Shown piece by piece: positions 45,850-54,871 of a stretch of DNA of 60,661 nt. Source of the stretch: Microvirga sp. BSC39 (GTDB taxonomy: Bacteria > Pseudomonadota > Alphaproteobacteria > Rhizobiales > Beijerinckiaceae); the NCBI RefSeq assembly GCF_000739015.1, contig NZ_JPUG01000037.1:1-60661 (forward strand). The letters run 5' to 3'. Numbering within the stretch: position 1 is the first letter of the stretch; each line of letters opens with the position of its first letter. The notes beneath the pieces were generated by a model, which was not told the DNA's origin, made no database searches, and saw only the letters and a program-made list of their open reading frames with translations. The position numbers and the translations under genes are program-made.

Positions 45850-45861
45850 CTCCCTCCGCCA
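45850..45861 (+). repeat. attR core (copy of the tRNA-Ser 3' end)
   Basis: CTCCCTCCGCCA is identical to 30467-30478. Flanking bases differ, so the repeat is 12 bp. It lies 155 bp upstream of the integrase start. The rest of the tRNA is not repeated. Confidence 0.8.
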
Positions 45862-46146
45862 CTACTTGACCCTATGCTACTGAGCGGGTTCGTATTTCGG
45901 GGCCTCAAGGCATAGCCCATAGGCCCTCGAGCCAGTGCTGCACGACCGGCAGCTGACTTGGTGCATGGCTCTTCATTCATCCCCGAATATGGGAATCTTT
46001 TGGAGCTCCAGGCGCTCGAAAGCGAGCGCTGACCTTGGGGTGAAACGAAGGTCCAGAAACACTCATACACAGTTTGTGAAGGAATAGGCCGGCGGTGGCC
46101 TGCGTTTGCCAGCCATGCATTCGCACTCGAAGCGCAGGATAGGCTC

Positions 46147-46293
46147 ATGACCCCGGACCAAGTTTCTCAGACAGTCAGTTCCGAACGGATGGATGGCTCC
46201 CACACCGGCCCCTCCCTCGGGCGGGCTTCGTTCCTCTTCGTGACCTCGGTCAGTTCCTTCATCGGGGCGAGTCTCCTGCTCGCCAGCATCTGA
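46147..46293 (+). CDS. Possible small membrane protein (48 aa)
   Basis: The frame begins MTPDQVSQTVSSERMDGSHT and ends in one hydrophobic helix (SFLFVTSVSSFIGASLLLASI with a stop right after). AGGAT lies 8 bp upstream. The rest of the gap 45862-46342 shows no gene. Small size leaves doubt. Confidence 0.35.
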   Translation: MTPDQVSQTVSSERMDGSHTGPSLGRASFLFVTSVSSFIGASLLLASI

Positions 46294-46342
46294 CGAAGCA
46301 GCGCCAGAACATGCCCAACACTCCTGGGCAGGAGGCCTCATC

Positions 46343-46573
46343 ATGAGCAAAGTCAGGGCCGACCATACAGTGGAACTCGTGGCCCGAGCAATTTACGAGG
46401 CAGAGCAACACGCATTCTCATGGGACAACGGATCTGCGAGAAGCAAAGAGCGCTCCCGGGAGTATGCTCGGAATGCGATCAGACTGCTGAACGACGATAT
46501 CGGCGTTCTTCTCTTCGCGTTGAATGAAGCCGCAGCAGAGCACTCTCCGACAGGTTCGGGAGCGGCAACCTGA
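46343..46573 (+). CDS. Small phage-like family protein, paralogue of 33047-33262
   Basis: The 76-residue protein matches the island protein at 33047 over most of its length (E-L-V-A-R-A-I-Y-E-A-E, R-E-Y-A-R-N-A-I-R-L-L, D-I-G-V-L-L-F-A-L). It lies just outside attR. The function is unknown. Confidence 0.65.
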   Translation: MSKVRADHTVELVARAIYEAEQHAFSWDNGSARSKERSREYARNAIRLLNDDIGVLLFALNEAAAEHSPTGSGAAT

Positions 46574-46595
46574 ATCCCGTGCCGACCACGAGGCG

Positions 46596-47540
46596 TTAGC
46601 GCAGGGCCACGACCGAGCCGGCAGAGTCGAGCTGGCACGCAACGCGAGACTGGCGAACCTGCCGGGCATTCGCGCGGGCATACACGACGCGCACTTGGAG
46701 AGGAGCCATGAGGCCGCCATGTGCCAAGCGGCTTGTCCGCCCAGCACCTGCCGCATCGACCCGGATTGCTCCATAACGAACCGCCGCCGCTGCGATGGAA
46801 GTGCGACATAGCTCGACAATCTGGCCTGAAACGCCAGCTCGCATCGTACGCACGTCAACCAAGTCTTCTCTCTCGGCCCGAGAGGGTTCGAGGCGGGGGA
46901 TGAGCGAGGATGGCAGGCTCAGTTCGGCCATGCTTTCCCGGGTCGTGAGTGATGCCGGTGCCGCTGCTACGTTTCCCGATGCCCTGGCACTTGGCGCCGC
47001 CTGCGGACCTACACTACGGGTTTCCCGATCATCGCGACCTTCGGCGTTGGCTCTTCCTCCTCCGCGGCCAGCCTGTCCAGCATCTGGGTTGCTGGCTCCT
47101 CCGGCGTTTCCTCCGCCAGTGCTGTTTCCCTGACTGCCGCGCCCCTCGGCACTTCCTCCCCCCTTCCCGCTGCTTCCCCCCTGCCCTCCGACACCGTCTC
47201 CGCGGCTGCTTCCACCATCCTGGCCGCTCCGTCCGCCCCGCTCTCCGCCACCGGTGCCATTGCCGTTACCGGCGCTATTCCCGTTGCCGCCGCTGTTTCC
47301 ACCACTGTTGCTGTTGGCATTGCCGCCACTGTTACCTTTGCCGCCACCGTTCCCGTGATCCTGACCGCCACCGTTTCCATTCCCTTGGCCGCCACCGCCG
47401 TCTTTCCCCCCTCCCCCATTGCCGTGACCACCCGAATTGCCGCCGCCATTTCCTCCACCGTTACCCCCATTCTTGGCAGCGACAGGGGGAGCTGCCAGCA
47501 ATACAGCGACGACGATTGAGGTGAGAGGTATCCGGAGCAT
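46596..47540 (-). CDS. Gly/Asn-rich exported protein, paralogue of 40598-41620
   Basis: The 314-residue protein has a signal peptide (about 1-22, ending VAA) and AGGAGGAGCT before the ATG. Residues about 23-165 are Gly/Asn/Ser low-complexity with G-G-N-G repeats. The C-terminal 90 residues contain L-C-R-T-S-I, Y-G-A-I-R-V-D-A-A-G-A-G-R, A-P-L-Q-V-R-V-V-Y-A-R and V-R-Q-S-R-V-A-C-Q-L-D, shared with the island protein. The common fold likely has a disulfide. A cell-surface role is inferred. Confidence 0.7.
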   Translation of the reverse strand: MLRIPLTSIVVAVLLAAPPVAAKNGGNGGGNGGGNSGGHGNGGGGKDGGGGQGNGNGGGQDHGNGGGKGNSGGNANSNSGGNSGGNGNSAGNGNGTGGGERGGRSGQDGGSSRGDGVGGQGGSSGKGGGSAEGRGSQGNSTGGGNAGGASNPDAGQAGRGGGRANAEGRDDRETRSVGPQAAPSARASGNVAAAPASLTTRESMAELSLPSSLIPRLEPSRAEREDLVDVRTMRAGVSGQIVELCRTSIAAAAVRYGAIRVDAAGAGRTSRLAHGGLMAPLQVRVVYARANARQVRQSRVACQLDSAGSVVALR

Positions 47541-47597
47541 AGCTCCTCCTGATGGTTGGAGTTCTCGTGATCACAGGGAACGAACGCTGACGAGACG

Positions 47598-48599
47598 TCA
47601 CCAAAGCCTGTTGTCAGGCAGCAGATCATTCGGCAGGGAAAGAGCGCCAGGGCCACGCCGGTTTCGAGTGTCCTGAGCGACCAGTCGAGGCTGCTGACTT
47701 GCGCGCTGCGGAGGTTTTCCGACTGACCCGGCGCTTTGGTTTCGAGGCTCGTGCCGTGGCCCCGTCAGCCTTGATGCGTCAGGCTCAGGTGTGCGAACTG
47801 GAGCCGCTGCACTCTTGCCGACTGGCTTGGGCAGCGGTTTGATCCCGATACCCGGGAAGGACCTGCGAGGCTTGTCAGCTTCAGTCCTGTCACTTTGCAG
47901 AGTGGTGACGACGGCCAGCTGATGCTGGACAGCTTCCAGCTGCGCAAGAGCAGAAGCCGCTCTCGCCTTCTCGCTTTCCGCTGTCGTTTTGGCCTTGAGC
48001 ACCTGCGTACTGAGGCTTGCCAGCTCCTCCTGTAACGCGGTCACTTTCAGCATCGCCTTTTCCGCGACTGCCTTCTGCTCAGTCTCCGCAGTCGTGGGCC
48101 CGGTTGTTTGCCTTGTATGCGCCTCCGTGTCAGCGAGCTGCTCCCGGAGAACCAGCACCTCCTCCTGTTTTTCCTGCAGGCTGGCCAGTCGTTCCTGGAG
48201 GGCGGCGACTTGCAACTGGGCAGCTACGGCGCTGCCCCGCTCCCTCTCGAAAGCCGCCTGGAGGGTAAGAAGCTGAACTTCGCCACCTGCCGCAACCTCC
48301 GTAGAGCTTTGCATTGCGAGCAGAGGCAAGTTTTGCCACTTCTCCGGCAGCGGGGAATATGGATCAAGCAAAGCCCCGGCGCGTGCATCCGCATTGTTCC
48401 GAGCAGGCTGAACGTCGACCACCTCCGGCAAGTGACCTCCACTTGCAAGCCTTCCGTCTGCGAAGCTTGGCAAGAGATAAGCCGTGGCGCCCACCGCACC
48501 GAGAGCGCCAATCATCCCCCACCACTTTCTGCCTGAGGCTGACGGGGCAAGCCTTCCTTCGTGGACTGCTCCAGATCGCCATAACATCTGTCGGATCAT
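47598..48599 (-). CDS. Membrane-anchored coiled-coil protein, unknown
   Basis: The 333-residue protein has a single membrane segment (WWGMIGALGAVGATAYLLP, about 26-44). A periplasmic Leu/Glu/Gln coiled coil (about 110-235; LQERLASLQEKQEEVLVLRE and similar) and a basic Pro/Ser tail follow. It ends in L-P-N-D-L-L-P-D-N-R-L-W, which looks like a conserved short motif. AGAGGG 6 bp before the ATG at 48599 favours that start over a TTG at 48620. The role is unknown. Confidence 0.6.
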   Translation of the reverse strand: MIRQMLWRSGAVHEGRLAPSASGRKWWGMIGALGAVGATAYLLPSFADGRLASGGHLPEVVDVQPARNNADARAGALLDPYSPLPEKWQNLPLLAMQSSTEVAAGGEVQLLTLQAAFERERGSAVAAQLQVAALQERLASLQEKQEEVLVLREQLADTEAHTRQTTGPTTAETEQKAVAEKAMLKVTALQEELASLSTQVLKAKTTAESEKARAASALAQLEAVQHQLAVVTTLQSDRTEADKPRRSFPGIGIKPLPKPVGKSAAAPVRTPEPDASRLTGPRHEPRNQSAGSVGKPPQRASQQPRLVAQDTRNRRGPGALSLPNDLLPDNRLW

Positions 48600-48869
48600 A
48601 AGCGGCCCTCTGTTTTCCAACCTTCATCGGGACGAGGGCTCACACGAAGAGCGCACCGTCGTACCGGCACGAGGGGTTTCTCAAATCGATTACCTCGCCC
48701 GGTTACGATCTATTACTAGGCTGCATTGTGGCTCCGTCATGTATTCTCACTGGCAATTTGGAACGATGATACCTTTGAGGGTATCCAGTGCCTACAAAGG
48801 GAGCCGGGATCGCGAGCGCTCCTTGCCAACGTGAGGGGTATCCAGATCAACCCTTTGCATGGCCTTCTT

Positions 48870-49097
48870 TTAGGAAGATCCTTCGACGTCTGGAGGCGCT
48901 GGAGGAGGCATCCAGTGGGTTGCGTCATCGATGTCGATGTAGTCGCGCATATGGCTGTCATAGAAGACGAATGCGCCCTGGGGATATTCAGGACCCTGAT
49001 GCCAGAACACATCGGTGTAGCGGACTCCGTTTTCTGTCCATACATCGAGCCTGGATCCGTCTCGGGGCGCGGACTCCAACGGGCGCCACTCACTCAT
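48870..49097 (-). CDS. DUF551-like small protein
   Basis: The 75-residue protein reads M-S-E-W-R-P-L-E-S-A-P-R-D-G-S-R, then D-V-F-W, and ends A-T-H-W-M-P-P-P-A-P-P. This is the pattern of the small DUF551 family found in phages and bacteria. The start at 49097 fits that family. Frames in the other phase (48737-49093) have no pattern. The function is unknown. Confidence 0.7.
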   Translation of the reverse strand: MSEWRPLESAPRDGSRLDVWTENGVRYTDVFWHQGPEYPQGAFVFYDSHMRDYIDIDDATHWMPPPAPPDVEGSS

Positions 49098-49301
49098 TGC
49101 GGCCCCCAAAGGAACAGAGCTCCGGCCTTTTCGAAGCAACATGCGACAGCCTCACGCGGCAGCACAGCGGGAGTTGCCGCTCGGATGCCGAGGAGGCAGG
49201 AATGGCATGTCGCCATTCCAGTCGGGACCGACATAAGCTTTGCATTATTCTGCAAACGCAACCGGCTGCCGGGAGAGGGAACGCTCACTGCGACTGGCCG
49301 G

Positions 49302-49700
49302 TCAGAGGGCGGCACCTGGGCCTTGATGCCCATGAGGGATCGACGGTGTCCTGCGTATTCGTCCAGAGCGAAATACCTTCTTCGATGCTGGCGCTAGCGT
49401 TGCGTTGAGAACCTCGTTCAGGCTTCGGAGTTCCTCCTGCAGGAGGTCAAGGCGGGTTAGCAACTCGGCATCCGACATTCGGCCGGCAGACCGATTGGCG
49501 CTTGAGGGATACTGATCGCCCGTGGCTTGGCGGATGCTCGCCAGCGCCGTCCGCCCAATTCCCGGGACGGCCAACCAGCTTCTGTCACAGATCCGGGAGA
49601 CCTCCTGAACAGTGGGCCTGAGCCCTTTGAACTCGCGCAAGATGGCAAGCCTCACCCGGGACGGAACGGCTTCTAGTGGGAATAACTCGTTCTCATACAT
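49302..49700 (-). CDS. HhH-like small protein, paralogue of 33284-33727
   Basis: The 132-residue protein shares F-P-L-E-A-V-P-S-x-V-R-x-A-I-L-R-E-F and W-L-A-V-P-G-I-G-R-T-A-L-A-S-I-R with the island protein, then S-D-A-E-L-L-T-R-L-D-L-L-Q-E-E-L. The tail differs. GGGG lies 7 bp before the ATG at 49700. A DNA-binding role is inferred from the P-G-I-G hairpin. Confidence 0.6.
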   Translation of the reverse strand: MYENELFPLEAVPSRVRLAILREFKGLRPTVQEVSRICDRSWLAVPGIGRTALASIRQATGDQYPSSANRSAGRMSDAELLTRLDLLQEELRSLNEVLNATLAPASKKVFRSGRIRRTPSIPHGHQGPGAAL

Positions 49701-50038
49701 CGCAAATCCCCGCATATCCCAAACACGCTCATGAAGTCAGAGTTCAATCGAGGCAAAGGCGCGACGGCATTGAGACTGATTTGAGATCCAGCACGGCCAT
49801 ATACAGAAAAGATCGGCCTGTCTCCCTATGCCCCAGCCCCAGGAGCCGCTTGGATAGGCCGTGGCAGGCGGGTCTCCTTGTCACTCTGTAGTCAGTCTAC
49901 CCCTCCCAAGGGCATAGCCTCACCTTGAACGACATCGGATCGAATCCAAATATCCGCCGGATATTGTCGCACTTACGCTTCATAACGTGCGCTCGTGCGT
50001 TAGTGTTCTGCAGCCGGCCCAATCCAGAGGAAGCGAAC
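49701..50038. other. Gap without a gene
   Basis: No gene-like frame with a pattern was found in these 338 bp. They hold the junction from accessory DNA to the sugar-transport region and the leader of the hemolysin-III-like gene, with AGAGGAAG near the end. Confidence 0.4.
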
Positions 50039-50683
50039 TTGAAATGGAACTACGATAGGGGCGAGATCATCGCCGACGGCATCGTGCATGCGGTCGGGGT
50101 GATCGTCGGAACCATCTCCATCATCGCCTTGATCGTGCTGGCCGCCCCGACCGTTGGAGCGTGGGAGTTCACCTCCATTCTGATCTATGGCATGGGTCTT
50201 CTGACGGTTCTCACCGTCTCGGGGCTCTACAATCTCTGGCCGATCTCACCGGTCAAATGGATGCTCAGGCGGTTCGACCACTCGGCCATCTACCTCCTGA
50301 TTGCCGGCACCTACACGCCGTTCATCACCCAGATGAAGGCGGGTGCGGAATCCCTGGTGCTGCTGGTCGGTGTGTGGCTCACCTCTGCAGTGGGCATTGC
50401 CCTCAAACTCCGCTTCCCCGGCCGGTTCGACCGCCTCTCGATCCTGCTCTACCTGTTCCTGAGCTGGAGCGGCGTCATGGCCTATGAGTCCGTTTTCGGC
50501 GCGCTTCCCGACTCCACCCTCTGGCTTCTCGCCATCGGGGGCATTCTCTACACGGCCGGCGTGGTGTTCCACCTCTGGGAAAGCCTGCGCTTTCAGAATG
50601 CGATCTGGCACACCTTTGTCCTGGTCGCGGCCGCCTGCCACTACGGCGCCGTGCTCGATTGTCTGGTGCTTGCACGGACCTGA
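50039..50683 (+). CDS. Hemolysin III family membrane protein (YqfA/PAQR-like)
   Basis: The 214-residue protein has seven hydrophobic segments. Signature residues are Y-D-R-G-E-I-I-A-D-G-I-V-H near the start, S-x-L-Y-N near 60, D-H-S-A-I-Y-L-L-I-A-G-T-Y-T-P near 80-94, and H-L-W-E-S-L-R-F-Q near 180. A TTG at 50039 with AGAGGAAG 7 bp upstream puts Y-D-R at residue 4, as in the family. The frame is open to 49925 but that part is unlike the family. Members are integral membrane proteins of uncertain activity. Confidence 0.87.
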   Translation: MKWNYDRGEIIADGIVHAVGVIVGTISIIALIVLAAPTVGAWEFTSILIYGMGLLTVLTVSGLYNLWPISPVKWMLRRFDHSAIYLLIAGTYTPFITQMKAGAESLVLLVGVWLTSAVGIALKLRFPGRFDRLSILLYLFLSWSGVMAYESVFGALPDSTLWLLAIGGILYTAGVVFHLWESLRFQNAIWHTFVLVAAACHYGAVLDCLVLART

Positions 50684-50727
50684 CGGGGCAACTCACTCAG
50701 TGTTGGCTTCGCGCTACCCGCAATGGC

Positions 50728-51927
50728 TCATTTCTTCCTGTTGTAAACGTCCAGGGAGACAGCTGCGAGCAGCACAAGCCCCTTGATGACCTGCTGGTAG
50801 TCGATGCCGATGCCTAGGATCGACATGCCGTTGTTCATCACGCCCATGACGAAGGCGCCGATGACCGCGCCCGTCACCTTACCGACACCACCCGTAGCCG
50901 AGGCGCCGCCGATGAACACGGCCGCGATCACATCGAGCTCGAAGCCAAGTCCGGCCTTCGGCGTTGCCGTGTTGAGGCGGGCCGCGAAGATCAAGCCGGC
51001 GAGGCCCGCCAGCACCCCCATATTGACGAAGGTGAGAAAGGTCAGGCGCTCGGTCTTGATGCCCGAGAGCTTCGCCGCCTTCTCGTTGCCACCCAGGGCA
51101 TAAATCCGCCGGCCGACGGTCGTGCGGTTGGTCACGAAGGCATAAAGCGCGATCAGCACCGCCATGATGACGAGGACGTTCGGCAGGCCGCGATAGGTGG
51201 CCATGAGATAGCAGAACGCAATCACGAGCACGGCAAGCAGGCCGTTCTTGAAGAGGAACAGGCCGAAAGGCGCGGTCTCGACGGCATGCTTGAGCTGGTT
51301 GGAGCGGCTGCGGAAGCTGAAATAGATGATGGCTGCAACGCTCGCCGTTCCCAGGAACAGGGCCGTGTAGTTGAACCCCTCCCCGCCGAAGACGTCAGGG
51401 ATAAAGCCTGAGCTCAGGCGCTGGAACACCACCGGAAAAGGACCGACCGACATGCCGCCGAGGAGCGCCAGGGTCAGGCCCTTAAAGACAAGCATGCCGG
51501 CAAGAGTCACGATAAACGACGGCACCTTGAAGTAAGCCACCCAATAGCCCTGGGCAGCACCGATCAGGCCGCCGACAATCAGGCAGGCGATGGTGGTCGT
51601 CACCGGATCGAAGCCCCACCTCACCATCATCATGGCGGCCAGACCACCGACGAAGCCGACGATGGAGCCCACCGAGAGGTCGATGTGCCCGGCTACGATG
51701 ACGAGCAGCATGCCGAGCGCCATGATGACGATATAGCTGTTCTGCAGCACGAGGTTGGTGAGGTTCAGGGGCCGCAGCAGAGTGCCGTTGGTCACCACCT
51801 GGAAGAACAGCATGATGACCAGCAGCGACAACAGCATGCCGTAGTCGCGGAAATGGCTCTTGATGAACTCCATCCACGAGGTCTTGGGCTGGGAAACCTG
51901 AAGCTCGTCAGCGGTTCTCGTGTCCAT
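50728..51927 (-). CDS. mmsB: Multiple-monosaccharide ABC transporter permease (MmsB/GguB)
   Basis: The 399-residue protein has about ten membrane segments. G-H-I-D-L-S-V-G-S-I-V-G near 80-91 and P-S-F-I-V-T-L-A-G-M near 127 are BPD_transp_2 signatures, and the late F-I-G-G-A-S-A-T-G-G-V-G is as in XylH/GguB. It is longer than RbsC-type permeases, as expected for the MmsB/XylH group. It is the last gene of the chvE-mmsA-mmsB set, 1 bp after mmsA. Confidence 0.92.
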   Translation of the reverse strand: MDTRTADELQVSQPKTSWMEFIKSHFRDYGMLLSLLVIMLFFQVVTNGTLLRPLNLTNLVLQNSYIVIMALGMLLVIVAGHIDLSVGSIVGFVGGLAAMMMVRWGFDPVTTTIACLIVGGLIGAAQGYWVAYFKVPSFIVTLAGMLVFKGLTLALLGGMSVGPFPVVFQRLSSGFIPDVFGGEGFNYTALFLGTASVAAIIYFSFRSRSNQLKHAVETAPFGLFLFKNGLLAVLVIAFCYLMATYRGLPNVLVIMAVLIALYAFVTNRTTVGRRIYALGGNEKAAKLSGIKTERLTFLTFVNMGVLAGLAGLIFAARLNTATPKAGLGFELDVIAAVFIGGASATGGVGKVTGAVIGAFVMGVMNNGMSILGIGIDYQQVIKGLVLLAAVSLDVYNRKK

Positions 51928-51928
51928 C

Positions 51929-53461
51929 TCAGCGTCTCCCGGACTTGACGATAGCGTGCATGATTTTCTCCTGGGACGCTTCGGCGATGTCGAACTCGGC
52001 GATCAGGGCGCCTTCGTTCATCACATAGATCCTGTCGCACATGCCGAGCAGTTCCGGCATCTCGGAGGATATCATGAGCACACCTTTGCCGGCATCGGCC
52101 AGCCTGTTGATGATCGTATAGATTTCGTACTTCGCGCCCACATCGATGCCCCGAGTCGGCTCGTCGAGGATGAGAATCTCCGGGTCGGAGAAGAGCCACT
52201 TGCTGAGAACGACCTTCTGCTGGTTGCCGCCCGACAGGTTCACCGTCTCCTGGAAGACGTTGGGACTGCGGATGCGCATCTTGGCGCGATAGTCGTTGGC
52301 GACCGCCAGTTCCTGGATCTCGTCGATGACGAACCTTTTGGAGACCCCTTCGAGATTGGCCAGGGTCACGTTCTTACGAACATCCTCGGCCAGAACCAGG
52401 CCATAGGTCTTGCGATCCTCGGTCGCGTAGGCGATCCGGTTCGCGACCGCCTTCTCCACGGTGCTCACGTCGATCGGCTTGCCGTGGAGCATCACGCGGC
52501 CGGAGATGTTCTGGCCATAGCTGCGCCCGAACAGGCTCATGGCGAACTCGGTCCGTCCCGCCCCCATGAGCCCGGCGATGCCGACGATCTCGCCGCGCCG
52601 GATATTCAGGTTGATGTTCTTGACCACCTGCACATGGGTGTGAATCGGGTGGTATGCGGACCAGTTCTCGACCTGCAGGATGATCTCGCCGATCTTCGGC
52701 TCACGCCTGGGATATCGATCCTCCATGGTACGGCCCACCATGCCGCGGATGATGCGATCCTCGCTGACGGCCTGCGCCCGGCAGTCCAGCGTCTCGACCG
52801 TGCCGCCGTCCCGCAGGACCGTGATGGCATCCGCGACCTTCGAGATCTCGTTGAGCTTGTGCGAGATCAGGATCGAGGAAATGCCCTGAGCCTTGAACTG
52901 AAGCAGCAGGTTCAGGAGCGCGTCGCTATCCTTCTCGTTCAGGCTGGCGGTCGGCTCATCGAGGATGAGAAGCTTCACCTTTTTCGAGAGCGCCTTGGCA
53001 ATCTCGACGAGCTGCTGCTTACCGACTCCGAGATTGGTCACGAGCGTATCGGGAGATTCATTGAGCCCGACGACCTTGAGCAGTTCCTTGGTGCGCGAAT
53101 ATGCCAGCGACCAGTCGATGACGCCGTACTTCGCCTGCTCGTTGCCGAGAAAGATGTTTTCCGCAATCGACAGGAGCGGCACCAGCGCCAGCTCCTGATG
53201 GATGATAATGATGCCGAGCGATTCGCTGTCGGCGATGCCCTTGAATCGGCGTTCCTCGCCTTCGTAAACGATGGAGCCGGAATAGGAGCCGTGCGGATAG
53301 ACGCCGCTCAGGACCTTCATCAGCGTGGACTTGCCCGCGCCGTTTTCACCCACCAGCGCATGGATCTCACCGGCCTTGACGGTGATGTTGACGTTGTCGA
53401 GCGCTTTCACGCCCGGGAACGTCTTGGTGATCCCTCGCATCTCAAGGATTGCGTTCATCAC
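51929..53461 (-). CDS. mmsA: Multiple-monosaccharide ABC transporter ATP-binding protein (MmsA/GguA)
   Basis: The 510-residue protein has two ABC domains. The first carries Walker [11 protein letters not shown] near 37-46, signature V-G-K-Q-Q-L-V-E and Walker [11 protein letters not shown]. The second carries [17 protein letters not shown] and [10 protein letters not shown]. This pattern (degenerate second Walker A) is normal for RbsA-type proteins. It energises uptake of sugars delivered by ChvE. Confidence 0.95.
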   Translation of the reverse strand: MMNAILEMRGITKTFPGVKALDNVNITVKAGEIHALVGENGAGKSTLMKVLSGVYPHGSYSGSIVYEGEERRFKGIADSESLGIIIIHQELALVPLLSIAENIFLGNEQAKYGVIDWSLAYSRTKELLKVVGLNESPDTLVTNLGVGKQQLVEIAKALSKKVKLLILDEPTASLNEKDSDALLNLLLQFKAQGISSILISHKLNEISKVADAITVLRDGGTVETLDCRAQAVSEDRIIRGMVGRTMEDRYPRREPKIGEIILQVENWSAYHPIHTHVQVVKNINLNIRRGEIVGIAGLMGAGRTEFAMSLFGRSYGQNISGRVMLHGKPIDVSTVEKAVANRIAYATEDRKTYGLVLAEDVRKNVTLANLEGVSKRFVIDEIQELAVANDYRAKMRIRSPNVFQETVNLSGGNQQKVVLSKWLFSDPEILILDEPTRGIDVGAKYEIYTIINRLADAGKGVLMISSEMPELLGMCDRIYVMNEGALIAEFDIAEASQEKIMHAIVKSGRR

Positions 53462-53508
53462 ATGACCTCAAGCCGCACTGGATAGGCAACCTTTCTTGAA
53501 ACAGGCAA

Positions 53509-53534
53509 GGACCCCGCGCGAGCGCGCAGGGTCC
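53509..53534 (-). terminator. Intercistronic hairpin between chvE and mmsA
   Basis: GGACCCCGCGCG (53509-53520) pairs with CGCGCAGGGTCC (53523-53534) with one mismatch. It lies 17 bp after the chvE stop and has no clear T run. It may lower read-through or protect the chvE mRNA, giving more binding protein than transporter. Confidence 0.6.
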
Positions 53535-53550
53535 ACACGCATTGGGCCGG

Positions 53551-54615
53551 TTACTTGAACTCGGTTTCCTTGTAGTAGCCGCTGCCGACCAGAACTTCCT
53601 TCCAGTTCGACGCATCGACATTGACCGGCTTCAGCAGGTAGGACGGCACAGTCTTTACGCCGTTCTCGTAGGTCTTCGTGTCGTTGACCTCGGGCTGCTT
53701 GCCCGAAAGCACCGCGTCGACCATGTTGGCCGCGACCTTGGCAAGTTCACGGGTATCCTTGAACACCGTCTGGGTCTGCTCCTTGGCCAGGATCGACTTC
53801 ACGGACGGGACTTCCGCATCCTGTCCGGTGATGACCGGCATCGGCTGCTGGGCCGAGCCGTAGCCCACGCCCTTGAGCGACGAGATGATACCGATGCTCA
53901 GGCCGTCATAGGGCGAGAGAACCGCATCGACCCGCTTGTCGGTGTAGAATGCGCTGAGCAGGTTATCCATACGGGATTGGGCAACGGCGCCGTCCCAACG
54001 CAGGGTCGAGACCTTGTCCATGCCCATCTGGCCGCTTTGAACCTTAAGCTTGCCGCTCTTGATATAAGGGTCGAGAACGGACATCGCGCCGTTGTAGAAG
54101 AAGTAGGCGTTGTTGTCGTCCGGCGAGCCGCCGAACAGCTCGACGTTGAACGGTCCCTTGCCTTCCTTCAGGCCGAGCGCCTTCTCGATATAGCCGCCCT
54201 GAAGCACGCCGACCTGGAAGTTGTCGAAGGTGGCGTAGTAGTCGACATTCTTGGAGTTGCGGATCAGGCGATCATAGGCAATGACCTTGATGCCCTTGTC
54301 GGCAGCCTGCTGGAGTGCGTCTGACAGGGTCGTGCCGTCGATGGCCGCGATCACCAGCACCTTGGAACCCTTGGTGATCATGTTCTCGACTTGGGAGAGT
54401 TGGTTCGGAATATCGTCGTCCGCGTATTGCAGGTCGACGTTGTAGCCCTTCTCCTTCAGCACCTTGACCATGTTGTTGCCGTCGTCGATCCAGCGAGCGG
54501 ACGACTTCGTGGGCATGGCCACGCCGACGGTACCCTTATCCTGCGCCTGTGCGGCGCCAACGAGGCCGAAGGCTCCGAGAGCCACGGCCGCCAATGTGGT
54601 CGTAAATGTCTTCAA
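53551..54615 (-). CDS. chvE: Multiple-monosaccharide ABC transporter substrate-binding protein ChvE
   Basis: The 354-residue protein has a signal peptide ending near GAAQA-QD (about 24). The mature part carries [17 protein letters not shown] and Y-D-R-L-I, with S-P-Y-D-G-L-S-I-G and T-G-Q-D-A-E as in ChvE/XylF. In Agrobacterium ChvE binds galactose, arabinose and other aldoses. A TTG start at 54615 (AGGGAG 7 bp upstream) gives a normal signal peptide; the longer frame to 54858 does not. Confidence 0.93.
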   Translation of the reverse strand: MKTFTTTLAAVALGAFGLVGAAQAQDKGTVGVAMPTKSSARWIDDGNNMVKVLKEKGYNVDLQYADDDIPNQLSQVENMITKGSKVLVIAAIDGTTLSDALQQAADKGIKVIAYDRLIRNSKNVDYYATFDNFQVGVLQGGYIEKALGLKEGKGPFNVELFGGSPDDNNAYFFYNGAMSVLDPYIKSGKLKVQSGQMGMDKVSTLRWDGAVAQSRMDNLLSAFYTDKRVDAVLSPYDGLSIGIISSLKGVGYGSAQQPMPVITGQDAEVPSVKSILAKEQTQTVFKDTRELAKVAANMVDAVLSGKQPEVNDTKTYENGVKTVPSYLLKPVNVDASNWKEVLVGSGYYKETEFK

Positions 54616-54708
54616 GTTCGTTCTCCCTCTTGTGCATGTCCAGGGCTTGGCTGTCGGCCCTGGCGCGTATCGGCACCCTTCACTCAAGAACTCTTCGTCA
54701 GCTTTAAG

Positions 54709-54726
54709 CTTCGGCCCGGGCCGAAG
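54709..54726. promoter_or_regulatory. Perfect 18-bp palindrome between the gntR gene and chvE
   Basis: CTTCGGCCCGGGCCGAAG reads the same on both strands. It lies in the 256-bp gap upstream of chvE. It could be an operator or an attenuator hairpin. The remaining gap holds AT-rich stretches that fit a promoter for chvE. Confidence 0.45.
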
Positions 54727-54871
54727 GCAGTGTCTGATCTTTTTATCAAGGCAAACTGCCGCCTGTGGGCAGAGCTGCTTTTCTGTTGTTTGATAGAGCG
54801 TTCGTTTGAACTCACCAATATTGAAGCTTACTATACGTCTCTCGCAGGCAGCAAGCACTCAACCCGTCGCC

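Larger units (their letters stand above)
30467..45861. mobile_element. Genomic island integrated in tRNA-Ser, with tyrosine integrase
   Basis: The 15.4-kb segment is bounded by a 12-bp direct repeat of the tRNA-Ser 3' end (CTCCCTCCGCCA at 30467-30478 and 45850-45861). It carries a P4-type integrase at the far end, an AlpA-like protein, a winged-helix protein and many small genes unlike the flanking chromosome. By eye its DNA is less GC-rich than the flanks. No phage structural genes, conjugation genes or relaxase are seen, so it is not self-transmissible by any route visible here. It is probably a satellite-like or decayed integrative element. Confidence 0.85.

Noticed and set aside
46063..46350. 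95-codon minus-strand frame with several Cys
   Set aside because: Irregular Cys spacing, Glu/Gly/Pro-rich body and no ribosome site. The plus strand holds a slightly better small frame.
48737..49093. 118-codon minus-strand frame
   Set aside because: Overlaps the DUF551-like gene in another phase, and the DUF551 frame carries the family motifs.
51920..53485. 521-codon plus-strand frame
   Set aside because: Antisense to mmsA; no domain pattern.
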